Shown in pieces: positions 22,901 to 33,925 of a DNA stretch of 64,000 nucleotides (position 1 is its first letter; every line of letters starts with the position of its first letter). The notes under the pieces are model-generated. The model had not been told where the DNA came from, did not search any database, and worked only from the letters and a program-made list of their open reading frames with translations. The stretch comes from Prunella strophiata (lineage: Eukaryota > Chordata > Aves > Passeriformes > Prunellidae). The stretch is taken from NCBI GenBank assembly GCA_036583965.1, contig JAZBQD010000015.1, positions 26,200,310 to 26,264,309 on the forward strand, written 5' to 3'. Position numbers and translations under genes: made by a program.

Positions 22901-25900
22901 CCTAAACTGTGGAAACCATATTGAGAATGAAGAATATTCTTAAAAGTTGGGATTTTTTCATTGTTATTGTAAGATTTAAATTCTTTACAGATACTAATGA
23001 AGGGGCTCTGTTACTCTCAAATCTGTACTGCACTTGCTCTCCTCATCCATTTTCATACTTTTTTTTTTCTTTTCTGCCATTTTCACAAGTTAAAAAACAA
23101 TTTATTTCTAGTAGTCTGATGCACTGAGAAAGACACCTTGGGTTGTTAAATCTGTTCAGCAAGCAAAGCTGTCATGCTGAAAGCTGTTGTAGTCTCACTG
23201 GAGAGGCACCAGTTGTCATCCTCATTGGGCATTGCACATGTTGCTTATTCAGTTCTGCTGTGCTTATAAGTTTGAAATGATGGCCTAAAAAGGAGCTACA
23301 TCATTTTCAGCTTAGGTTGTCATGCTCTAAAATGTTTTGCTGATAATGTCTTAATTAACTACCATTTGTTCTTCTGTTTCCACAATTTGAATTCCTTCGT
23401 AAGTGGAAGATGTGATAGAACAAGCAGACTACCTTTATGGGAGTGGAGAAACTGAAAAGCTCTATCGATTGCTGGTTCAGCATAAAAACAGGTACTTCAT
23501 TGCCTTGGGACATTACTGTGGCTTCTTTTCTGTGCTCTTCTGTATCAGTTTTTCAACTGATATTCTCATTGTGGAATACTGGAGTACTTATTTTTCACCC
23601 TTATGTAAGTGGGAAATAAGGACTTGTGATCTTTCTCCTTGTAATGGAAAAATGAATGAAGAAAGAACTGATAGTTGTAGGTGAGGGTTAACCCTACAAG
23701 TTTTTCAGACATGGTTGTTTGTTTTATTACTCTAAGAATCCCTTAAAATACACTGCAAAATTCTGGAAGTCTCTATTAAATTAGTAAGCCAGTGGTAGTT
23801 ATCTCAAGTATAATAAAGTGTAAGCAGTGTTCCAAAGCAGTATGTTAACAAAATAAAACTTAAGACCCTTGAGCTTGAACTGTAACCTACAATACACCAT
23901 TTGATAAAATTATATAAATACATAAATGTACAGGTTTATGTGCTGGTGTTATGCCTAATCTGTGATTTTTTTCACTGTTTTCTAGGAATAATTTAATAAT
24001 TTAAGCACAATTAGAGGAAAAAAATGCATAATAATTTAAACATTCCAAGTAAGCATCAATACAAATATGCAGAGTGTTTAAAAAAATACCATCTAGCTAA
24101 GAAGAGAATAGCTCTCCTTTTCCTTCTGGTGTTTTGAGTGGTACCATTGGGGTTTCTTAAATCTCTTTTTTTTTTTTTTTTTTTCTTTTGAGAAAACAAA
24201 AACCTTTCCTGCAGATCTGTTTGCTTTGCAGACCAGAATGGCAGAACAAAGGTATCGTCAGCTAGTCTATAACAGCGGGCTTTCATTTGCTGCTTGTTAC
24301 CTTGGAGTTGTACATAGCATAGCATGACAGATGATTCATTGGTGTCCTATCACCCACTTGAGATATACTTTAAAAAAACTCCTCTTTTGCTTTGTTTCCC
24401 TGATTGCTTTAAAACATCAGTGTTTCTGTTCCTAACCAGCGATGATGCAGAGTTGTTATGGCGGCTGGCACGGTCAGCACGGGATCTGGCTCAGCTTGGT
24501 AGTACTTCTGCAGAGGAGAAGAAACAGCTGACATATGACTCCCTTGAGTATGCAAAAAAGGCACTTGAAAAAAATGAATCAAATTTTGCAGCACATAAGG
24601 TGAGCCATGCAAAATAACTGAAATCTTGTTTGTCGATTTCTGCTTACAGAAAACAGAACAAATGTCATTGTGCTGTTTTAGCAAACTTCAGCATAATTTA
24701 ACTTTTCAGTTGAGAATGAAAGAGACTTCTAGTTCTTCCTAATGTTTTTGGAAGATCTGAGTTCAGACTTTTCCAGGACAAACTTCCTCTAGGGAAGCAG
24801 AAACATTCAGTGTGTGCAGAACTATGGAAAGAAGTGACTGATCAGGGTGATAACAGCTGATGTAATCAGCTCCTCCTGCCCTGATGTTGCCTTGTTGCCT
24901 TAAAAATGTTGTACGTTCAGCATGCCTTTTCTGGCTCTGTAGAGTTTCACTGGAAATATTTCAGGCCATGGCTTCATTCTGCCCTTTTTTTTTTTCTTTC
25001 TTTCTTTTTTTTTTATTTTGTTGTTGTTGTGCTGCTTTTATCACCAGCAGATCTAGCAAAATGTAGCAAAAATACTTGCCTAGGTATCTTGAGTCAGGAG
25101 AGAACATTGATTCCCTTTACACAGGCAGACCAGCAGCTTGCTCTGATGTTGACTGAGCTGTTCACAGCAAATACTTATTACTTGTTGCTTGTGGTGGTGG
25201 CAGCTGTTCTGGTTGCAAGTTTTTTAAAATGTACTACTAATATAGTGCTGTATTAAATGTTTTTATTTTTGTTATTTAAATTACAGTGGTATGGAATTTG
25301 CCTCAGTGATGTTGGAGACTATGAAGGAATCAAGACTAAAATTGGAAATGCTATTATCATCAAAGAACATTTCCAGGTAATGCATTTTTTTGCATACAAG
25401 ACGATTAATGTGTCCAGTATGTAGATTGTGTGACAGCTGGTAACTAATTTTTGGTGAAGTATTGAAAGCATACTTCTGTTCAGACTTCCTAGTAGTACTT
25501 TGTTTTTTGGGTTACTGTGACATGCTCCAGAAATGCTTCAGAAACAAGAAGTACAAATTTTCTCCTGCAGTAAACTAAGTCACTTTAGAAGGGAGTCTTG
25601 AAATAGCTAAAGTGCTTTAGACACCTCTTAGGACTAGATCAGTTGTAACTGTGATATTGAGAAATGGCAGTGTGGCTGTCCCTTTAACTGTGGATTATGT
25701 AACAGTAAAGGACAAATACTGGTGAAGATAAAGAACTACTAATTTTATATCACCAGAGATTATATCAAAATCTGAATGCCAAGTCTCAAATGCAACTTTT
25801 AGTTACCTACTAAAGAGATGTGCTTAGACATCTGTCAGTGTCATCAGATTTTTGGAGGTGAGCTGATTAAGTTGTGCACGGAATAAATAGTGTGTTGCCT

Positions 25901-28900
25901 TGAAATTATACACACCACAGTGTGGTTTAATTAACAATATGACAACAAGTCTATTTTAAAATGTACTTTAATCCATGTGTCAGAACAACTTCTTTACATA
26001 TTGTGTTGTTTTTTTCTCCCCACACCAGAGAGCCATTGAACTGAATCCAAAAGATGCTACAACAATTCATCTTATAGGGATTTGGTAAGATGTATTTTCA
26101 AACTAAAGTTAGCACATGGCACAGAAAAATGCAAGAGTATAAAATATCTTGCATGAATTACAGAACTGCTTGGAGTAATTTAGAATGTATTTGTAATTGA
26201 TGCAACCAGTGAGAACATATTGAACAGATGTGGGACATCATGCCTTGAAAAAGTCTAGCTATTAATTCTTATGCAGTTGAAAAAAAAAGAAAAATAATTG
26301 TTCATTTAATTTATTTGTATGGAGCTTTTAAAAACTCCTTTTGCAGATGTTAAGTTTGCTTCATAGACTCCATAGTGGGCATCCAGCAAGTAGTAGCTCA
26401 TTTTGTTCTGGAGTATGAATGGAGTCAAAACTCAGTACTGACTTTATATTGAATTTCAGTGATGGCTGCAACTTAATACAGTCCCTGAAAAGCTATCAAA
26501 AATCAGATGCATTCTGAAAATATTTTTGTTACTATCTGTCAGGATACAATATTTTAAAAGTTACATTAAATAAAGGGAGCTTATAAATGCGTATGTATTA
26601 ACCAAAAATCCTTAAAATTGAATTTACTGCTTAATGAAAATGATAGAACTACTGTTACATAGCAGGTAAATGGACTGGAAATAGAACTTTCCATACTAAC
26701 CAAGGTATTCTATGCAAGTGGTGTGATGGAAAGCAATATCATTTATGTGTTAGTGAGAGACTCCAGAAGCATTTTTGGTTACTTGTCTGAAAAAGACCAA
26801 AGGTGTTACATTGTTTTATAGGAGATCTCTCTATCTTTCTATTGTAAGATTGAGAGATTGAAAATAAAGGCAGGCAATGTATTTTCAGCTTTAAAAAATA
26901 CTGAAACCCACAGTCAATGTTTCTATAGGTTTTTTTTGGATCCTGAATATCAAAGAAAATGATAATCAATACAGATTAACTCCAGAGTTTTTTACTAGTT
27001 CAGAAACTTCAGCATCCACCATTGATTCCCACATGGTCTAACAATTGCAACAGTCCAGATTTTTAAGCAGAAGTATATTCTACCAACTGACTAAGCCTCA
27101 AAGTCCATTCTGAGATAGGAAGGTCATTCTGGAAAGCACTTCAGACACTGTTCCCAAGGAAAATTAGAAAAGATTATCAGAAATGTTAGATTAATACTGC
27201 TTTTAGCTCTAAAATATTTACATGTTGTATATTTAAATATGCTAATTACTGAATTCCAGACCCGTCCAGATCTGAAACTGGCATTTAGTATCAGCCAGTT
27301 CTTGAGTATTTTTCTCTTTTCTAATCTGTCCTGGACTGAATCTCTTTCTTATATGGCACATCTAATGACTGAATTTCAACTCTGACTGTGTATTCCATAT
27401 CTTGCCTGCCTTCTCCTCCAAACATTGACAGTTACTAATTTTTCACCTCCTCTAGAACACTCTATTTTACACAGTGAATAACAATTGTAATCTCATTGTG
27501 GGAGGCTGCTAAACTGAATATCATTGTTTAATGCTTGCACCCAGAATGTTCTATGCACTTGAAATGCTTCAATAAAAATATTTAATCCTTCCAGCACCAA
27601 TAAGATAGGTGACTGATGGATTGCCTGTGTTATTTAGTAGATAGAAAACCAGCATATCATGGCTTAGCCTAGAGCACAGTGGTTTGATTCTTGAATTTAT
27701 TTTCATTCTTATAGATCAGAGTCTCAGGAATGTACTGCAGATCTACTTTATATTAATAATTGAGAAAAGCAAAGTAGTGTTGAGGTAAGGCAATGACATT
27801 ACTCAGTTGTGTTGCTTTTGCAAATACATTAGAACAAAATACTCCTAAGTCATTAAAATCATTCAAGCTCAAAATCTTTCTCTTGCTTAGTAATTGTCCC
27901 AGTTCTAGCTCATGTAGTTAGTTCCCAGTAAAACACACACCAGAACTTCTTTAGTAGCAGCTTCAGACATCTTGTTATTTTCGTTTACCGATGTAAGAAC
28001 ATGCTTTTAGAACTTGCCATATGTCTGCAGTTTTGACTCTTGGAATCAACAATTATGACATCCAGCTTTTATGTCCAACAACAATTCTGAGACTATTCCT
28101 CGAAAGCAAGAGAAATGTGAAGGGTAGATATAAATGTTTCTTTTTCCTTCAGGTGTTACTCTTTTGCTGAGATGCCATGGTACCAAAGAAAAATAGCTGC
28201 AACGCTGTTTGCCACACCACCAACTTCCACATTTCAAGAGGTACAGTATGAAAATATTTCACAGATTGTTATTCCCCCCACAAAGCTGCACAAAGCTGAT
28301 GATACACTTTTAACTTATTTTCCTGACAAAGCTGGCCTCTGATTATGGAATAAGCAAGGAGTTGTGAGTTTACAACTGTCAATAGTAAAATGAGAACAAG
28401 AGTGAGAGGTATCTAAGAACATAAAAACCTTCCATTTTCTTCAGCTGTAGCACACACAGAATAGTGTAAATTATTTTGGTAGTTTTTGCATGAGAAAATA
28501 ATAAATTGTATGTAACTTACCTTGTACTTACTGTTGTGCTCTGTTACAGATAACTGTCTGTACTAGTCCAGTGCTGATGATTTATGTGGTGGTGGTATGC
28601 CATGTACTTAGTTGCTAGTTAATAGAATTTGTCCCCTTATCTTAAAGTCAAAAAGCAACAGCTCGCTTTGTTACTTAAGATGAACAAAAACCCCTTAATT
28701 CTCTGGCCACAAATGGTGTGGGGTTTTTTTCAGTTAAAAGTACTTTTGTTCCTCTTTTCTATGAAGATTCCTGCTGTCATACACCCTAAAACATACTATC
28801 CAGATGTTTATCTTTTAAAATAGTGTGTCTAAAACTGTATGTGTCAAAACCAGTGTGCATCTTATTTAAACACTCATATATTGAAGCTTGACAATTAAAT

Positions 28901-31900
28901 TGGTAACAGAATAGTTTGGTGCAGCTGTTTTAATCTTTGTTTGTTTAGAGGAACCAATAACTGTTTTGTTCTCTTGAAGTGGGGGGGCAGGAGTCACTAG
29001 AAAGTAATTGTAGCAGGCTGCTTGCTGTTACACAGAAAACAATTTAAGAGCTGTTTGAGAAAGAAATAAAACTCTTTAATGGCATGTCAAGCTTGTAAGT
29101 TTTGCTGAAAAACCACTCTCAGAAGAATACAAAGTATCAGCCAGGATTTCAAATACTGCCAGTCCCAGCATTCAGTTCTGTAGCACTTAAACTTGGTGAA
29201 GAAGCAAACTTGTACTGGTAAGATTTCTGCAGTTTCAGTACAAAAACTGTTTTGTAGATACTTTCCATACTTTCAAGTTCTGAGAGTGCTTTTTCCCTCC
29301 CCCTACTACTATTAGGAAAAGGTAGGGATGCACTGATGAAATTTTGTATGTGCTGGATTGGAAACATATTGAAAATGTGTGGATATAATAGTTGTTTATC
29401 CTTTTGTAAAAGAGGTTACTGACTGGTGGTCTGTGGGAGTCAGTTCTCTCTCAAATATTTATTAATGACCTGAATAATAAGATTTGTTACATCTATTAAA
29501 TTTATACGTGAGAAATGGATGGGGAAAACTGCAGATGTGCTGGATAGTACAAACAAAATTCAAAATTTATCTTGACAAGTTGAATTGGGAAAACACAGTC
29601 TAGTTTGGTAGGAAAAACAGGAGGTACTACACTTACGGCAAAAGTAGTAGGGGGATAGTTGGGTAAGTACTAGTTCTTTTGAGATGATGTCAAATCTAAT
29701 TGTACATCAGTAGCATGCTGAATTAATAAAAATAATATCATGGACAGGAACTCCTTCTTCAGGTATGTGCATAAGACTTTAGTTTGACTATTGTGTTGAG
29801 TTTATTCTCCACTTTAAAGAATACAACTTTGTCTTTTACAGGCTCTTCGTTACTTCCACATGGCAGAAGAAGGTAAGACCTGTGGCTCATTTAGACTGAA
29901 AAATACCTTTTGGGATTGATGACTTCCAGTAAACCTCTAGCTGTCAGTATTACCTTAGTAACTGTAGCCACCAAAGCCAAAACAGTATAATATGATCAGC
30001 TGATAAATGTGGTGTGACAGCACACTGAGCTGTTACACTGGAACATTTTATCAGTATGTTAGACCTCTAGTATACATCACTTACAATGAACGTGAAGACT
30101 TTTTCAGAGTAAATACTAAAGAGAAATTTATACCTTCCTGAGAATAAAGTACTCTTCCCTAAGGAATTCAACAGGAGCGCAGGGAGGCAGAAGAAATAAA
30201 AAAAGGAATTCTGTGTTACTTTTTCAGAATTTTCTTAGAGTTCAAAAGTCCTCTGTATTCTAAATAGAAAACAGAAAAAGCAGACTTTTTATTATTTCAG
30301 AAGGTATTATGCCAATCAGACAATTAAACTGTGCACATGATATAAAAAAAATATGAACATGTTATTTCTTCAGGAGTGAAGCCATAAGCAAAACTCACTA
30401 GCTGAAAGATAAAGGAAGACAAGGGAAGACAGTGTTCTATGAAAGATTTGTACATAGTTAAATTATTGAAGATTAGAGGAAAGGCTCATAGTGTGTCTTC
30501 CCGAGTGTCAAGTAAGACAGCTGTGAACTGGAACAGTGAACTTCATCTCAAAATTTGCCTCCAAAACACCTCCATATGTTTTGAAACCTGACCTTAAATC
30601 CAGCACTAGAGAAAGCCTGTACTGTAAGTATGAACAGCAGGCAAGATTAGTCTTTAATAATGGATGATGCTTTATAAAAGCAAGGTTTAAATCTCTCCTT
30701 AAAAAATGTTCAGTGGGGATGCAAATAGTTTTGTTTTCTTCTGTGCAGCAAAAATTAAGCTGGTATCTGTATGTGCTAGAAAATGTGCCCTATTTTCCCT
30801 TGCCTATACCTGCTAAGCTGGTTGCATTGCCTGTTGTACCTACTAGATCCAGAAAAGCTCAAAACCTGCAAAGCAAAGCTGTTATGCATTAAGGTCACTG
30901 CTTTGTAAGGAATTTAGTGTCATTTAGTATGTAGTATGTTTAATATTAACCAGCAAGCTGCTAATTAATATATTTGTTTATGAGACAAAAATCTAGCAAG
31001 TGAAACTTTCACATTTGCTTCATTATGATCCAAAGCCAAACTATGTTTTCTGAAACAAGTATCAAAGTATAGTATGCTGCTAATTCTCATCTAAAGCTTT
31101 TCTCCTGTCTCTATGCAGCTGATCCAAATTTCTACAGCAAAAATTTGCTCTTTTTGGGGAAAACATATTTGAAGTTAAACAATAAGAAGATGGCTCTTCT
31201 GTGGTTAAGCAAAGCCAAGGAGTATCCTGCACAGACAGAGGAGGACAAACAGGTAGGAAGTTAAGAACTGTCATTGTACATTATATATACATTATATATA
31301 TATATATATATATATATAATATGTACATTATATATAATTATATATCATATCCAACATGTAGGAGGACATCATGGCAGTGGAATGTTTTATAAAATTAACT
31401 CAGGGCAACTTATAGTTTAGTACCTTTAATTCAGAATCACATCAACACCAAAACATTCTAGTATGTTACTAGCTACCTCTGAAAATAGTGGTTGGAAATA
31501 CTCTATTTTATTAATAGGAGAGAACTGTAACCCTTTCTTCTTCATGGTAGTTTTACCATGCTAACAATGACCCAGCCTTAGCTGTGTTACTGAAGTTCAC
31601 ACAGGTACCTGCACTAGCCTGTTTCTATGTGAACACAGAATCACCTCTCATATGCCTGAAATTGATAAGGTAGGAATTACGTTTTGGAGTAGCTCACAGT
31701 CATGTGAACACAAGGAAAAAAAACCCAGATGTACCAAAACCATTGCAGTCCTTTCCAGGCCCCTAGGGAGAGATTCAGGTGATCTGAATAAGAAAAATTA
31801 AGGTAATGTATCTTCGACAGCAAATCTCCAGTGCTAGATAACATGAGTCAGTTAATTACCCTTTGAAGCTGTGCAGAAGGATTCTGGTTTGGAGGGTAGG

Positions 31901-33402
31901 CATCTGCTTCCTACCTAAACATTCAAAGTATTTCCAGGAGAGGTAATCCATTAGACTTGTTCATACCTGATAATGCATTCAGTACAAACCAAAGCAATTG
32001 CAGTTACCTTTCAAAAACAATCCTGTTAGCATTGTTGGCTTAACAAAGGCTCATTTCTATTTGATTTTTTTATGGTTGATTGACCTCTATTTCATTTAGC
32101 ATTAAGCTGCAGTTGAGATGCACATTCTGAATGTCCATACAATACTCTCAATGTCCAAAGTAAGAAATACTTTGGTAGGATTTTGCATTTCACACCTCAG
32201 AAAAAACACTACCGAGACAGTGTTTCAGAATCCCTCTTTAGATTTGCTAGTAAGCCTCAAACTGTTTCTTCCAAAAGTGAGTTCTTTTAGTAACATCTTT
32301 CAGTGGAAATACAAGTCTTACATTCCTCCAGTGCCTTGCACGATGTTCAGGAATTTATTAGCCTAAAGGAGTAGTGGTCTCAGGTGTGTAAGAAATTGGT
32401 CAGTTCTTCTGACAGTTATTAGTAGCCAGAGGCACACATGAAACCAGTGATCCTAAAAACTTGTCTTTCTTTAGGAACATTTCAAAAAGTATAGTCAGGA
32501 GTGAATTTTGTGCAGTAGCCAAGTTGTTAAACCACTGATCTGCTTCAGCTACTTGTGGCCTCCTAGTACAGATATCTGTTTCTTAATCTCTTAGAGGGGT
32601 GCAGAGCTGCTGAACTGAGAAAGATGGCATTCTCCCCATTCTCTGTGTGAATCTGTAAAATGTAAAATTCATTGGGAACTAGACTTCATAGTCCACTATG
32701 AAGGAAACTGGCCTGTGCAAAGACATTTGAATTCTTGTCTTAGCATAACTAGGTTTTCTGAACATTTGTTACCACAGATACTCAGAGGTATCTGGCTTTA
32801 CACTGTCTGCATGACTTGCTATGTCATTACCATTGTTGGGTTGGAGGTTTTTTTGTGGTTTGAGGAGGGAGGAAAGGGTGTTGAGATTTTTTTGCTGTTC
32901 AGTTTGTTGTTGAGGGCGTGTTTCAATATGAATGTTAGAGATCATATTAAAATTTTATTAGGTTTTAACCAGAAAACTTAGGCAAACAGAGCCTCAGAAA
33001 TGATCTCACTTCTCAGTCGCCATCTAGAGTGTTGAAAACCCTAGGCTGGTTTGGTATGGTCAGAGGTAGGACAACTTCCTGCGTGCTCCTATTGGACTGC
33101 AGCAAATCAAGAACTAGTATCTGTATTCAACACAAATAAACTTCATTTATGTAGTAAGTGAATGACACTGAAGACACTGGCTTAAGTGTTTTATTCTGAT
33201 TAATATTTCAAGTATTGAGCATCTTAACCTGTGGAAGAAAAATGACTCGTCCTAGGACTGTTCTGAATTTACACAACTGCAGGGAAACATTCGGGTGCTT
33301 GTTAAGGAATTTTTGCTACAAGAGCCTGTAACTACCTGTGATTGTTATATTTATTTATTTCAGGTACAGAAAGAAGCTTTGGAGCTGCTTAATTCTATAT
33401 AA
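19837..33402 (+). CDS. RMDN1: RMDN1, regulator of microtubule dynamics 1 (complete, 10 coding exons)
   Basis: RMDN1 (FAM82B) belongs to the RMDN family of TPR-like, microtubule-associated proteins; the human protein has been placed at mitochondria and spindle microtubules. Ten exons join in phase: 19837-19956, 20574-20685, 23404-23491, 24440-24599, 25287-25376, 26029-26084, 28153-28240, 29842-29872, 31119-31252 and 33364-33402. Together they make 918 bases, or 305 residues plus a TAA stop, close to about 314 in human. Residues 1-40 are Arg/Gly/Pro-rich, as in a possible mitochondrial targeting segment. A hydrophobic stretch follows at about 50-60 (VVLSTGSFLVY). TPR-like helices run from about 79 to 293 (ADYLYGSGETEKLY, AELLWRLARSARD, AIELNPKDATT, EMPWYQRKIA, LLFLGKTYLKL). 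I chose the ATG at 19837 over 19849 because its context is better (G at -3 and +4). No break was seen. Confidence 0.95.
20574..20685 (+). CDS. RMDN1: RMDN1 exon 2 (hydrophobic segment)
   Basis: This exon has 112 bases, 37 codons plus one base. It encodes VLRKSLQRGVVLSTGSFLVY and then EAHRLISGFAEVHASFK. The acceptor is cctacacag and the donor AAAG|GTAGTA. Confidence 0.9.
20686..23403. other. RMDN1: RMDN1 intron 2
   Basis: This is AT-rich intron of 2.7 kb. I see no exon or recognisable mobile element, only short T runs such as 23061-23070. Confidence 0.75.
23404..23491 (+). CDS. RMDN1: RMDN1 exon 3 (first TPR-like helices)
   Basis: This exon has 88 bases, giving EDVIEQADYLYGSGETEKLY and RLLVQHKN plus split codons at both ends. 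The acceptor ends aag rather than cag or tag, a less common form. The frame stays open past the donor to 23684, but the match to the protein family stops at the donor AG|GTACTT. Confidence 0.93.
24167..24184. repeat. poly-T run
   Basis: An uninterrupted T run of about 18 bases lies in RMDN1 intron 3. It is about 250 bases before exon 4, so it is not the polypyrimidine tract of that exon. Confidence 0.9.
24440..24599 (+). CDS. RMDN1: RMDN1 exon 4 (TPR-like)
   Basis: This exon has 160 bases: one base completing a Ser codon, then 53 codons, DDAELLWRLARSARDLAQLG through ALEKNESNFAAHK. The donor is AAG|GTGAGC. Confidence 0.95.
25287..25376 (+). CDS. RMDN1: RMDN1 exon 5 (TPR-like)
   Basis: This exon has 90 bases and 30 codons, WYGICLSDVGDYEGIKTKIG to IIIKEHFQ. 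The acceptor is aaattacag and the donor CAG|GTAATG. Confidence 0.95.
26029..26084 (+). CDS. RMDN1: RMDN1 exon 6
   Basis: This exon has 56 bases, 18 codons (RAIELNPKDATTIHLIGI) plus two bases of the next Trp codon. AIELNPKDA is a canonical TPR-helix signature. The donor is TG|GTAAGA. Confidence 0.94.
26085..28152. other. RMDN1: RMDN1 intron 6
   Basis: This is 2.1 kb of intron with no exon, repeat or element that I recognise. Confidence 0.75.
28153..28240 (+). CDS. RMDN1: RMDN1 exon 7
   Basis: This exon has 88 bases, one base completing Trp and then 29 codons, CYSFAEMPWYQRKIAATLFA to TSTFQE. The acceptor is tccttcag and the donor GAG|GTACAG. Confidence 0.95.
28241..29841. other. RMDN1: RMDN1 intron 7
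   Basis: This is 1.6 kb of intron. It contains a probable old CR1 fragment at about 29410-29650; nothing else was recognised. Confidence 0.7.
29410..29650 (+). mobile_element. probable degraded CR1 LINE fragment (sense)
   Basis: The order ttctctctcaaatatttatt, aatgacctgaataa, ttgacaagttgaattggg and ggaggtactacacttac follows the end of the CR1 reverse transcriptase region (the usual pattern is an Asn-Asp-Leu-type stretch followed by the Asp-rich block and the tag before the 'cacttggg' site). Divergence is high and there are gaps, so the call is tentative. Confidence 0.5.
29842..29872 (+). CDS. RMDN1: RMDN1 exon 8 (31-base micro-exon)
   Basis: This exon has 31 bases, ten codons (ALRYFHMAEE) plus one base. 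It is short, but both splice sites are strong (cttttacag, G|GTAAGA) and its phase is required to join its neighbours. Confidence 0.93.
29873..31118. other. RMDN1: RMDN1 intron 8
   Basis: This is 1.2 kb of AT-rich intron. I see no exon, mobile element or notable repeat. Confidence 0.7.
31119..31252 (+). CDS. RMDN1: RMDN1 exon 9 (C-terminal TPR-like)
   Basis: This exon has 134 bases, two bases completing Ala and then 44 codons, DPNFYSKNLLFLGKTYLKLN to PAQTEEDKQ. The donor is CAG|GTAGGA. A long TA microsatellite begins about 20-30 bases downstream. Confidence 0.95.
31253..33363. other. RMDN1: RMDN1 intron 9
   Basis: This is 2.1 kb of intron. The only marked feature is the TA-rich microsatellite just after its donor (31280-31348). 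Confidence 0.75.
31280..31348. repeat. TA-rich microsatellite
   Basis: A pure (TA)n core at about 31295-31318 is flanked by acatta/tatata-type units and ends near 31348. It begins less than 30 bases from the donor of RMDN1 exon 9. It is self-complementary and probably length-variable. Confidence 0.92.
33364..33402 (+). CDS. RMDN1: RMDN1 exon 10 (stop codon)
   Basis: This exon has 12 codons (VQKEALELLNSI) and a TAA stop at 33400-33402. The acceptor is atttcag. The C-terminus is a few residues shorter than the human protein as I remember it. Confidence 0.92.
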   Translation, partial: VQKEALELLNSI

Positions 33403-33919
33403 GAAGAAACAAGATAATGGGAATTCAGTGCCTCAGGTTTGAGCAGCATAGGAAAAAGGCCCCAAATACTACTTTGGTTTACTGAAGCTGTTACTAAAAG
33501 TACAGCTCATACCTTCTATCTCCCTCTCATTTCTATTAAAATTGAACTGGAAGATCTGTTTCATTATGTGATCCTGTCTGTTGATTTACATGGGAGTGAA
33601 GGGGGCTTCATTCACAAGCAGAGGCTATAGTTAGAGAGAAAAGGCTGGCAGAGTGATAGCCTGGGTTTTTAATTAAGTTTTTTACACTTCTAAACTACAA
33701 GTTATTTATGAGGAATAATGAGAAATGTGACTACCATAAGTTTAAAGAAAGGAGGGACAGGGTCATGACATAATTAAAATCCTGCAGTTTTTTCTACAGT
33801 GTTTCCCTGTGAGGTTCAATGGCCTTCAAGAGTAATAGATGCTCCTACAGATTTAGCATTAAGGCTGCCAATCCTCTTAAATGCTAGTGTTTGACTTTGC
33901 AGAATGTGTTGTGGTTAAA

Positions 33920-33925
33920 AATAAA
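33920..33925 (+). terminator. RMDN1: candidate RMDN1 polyadenylation signal (proximal)
   Basis: AATAAA lies about 520 bases after the RMDN1 stop, a plausible 3' UTR length. The downstream GT-rich element is weak. Alternatives are AATAAA near 35206-35211, which is followed by a GT-rich tract, and the pair near 36050-36068. Confidence 0.4.
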
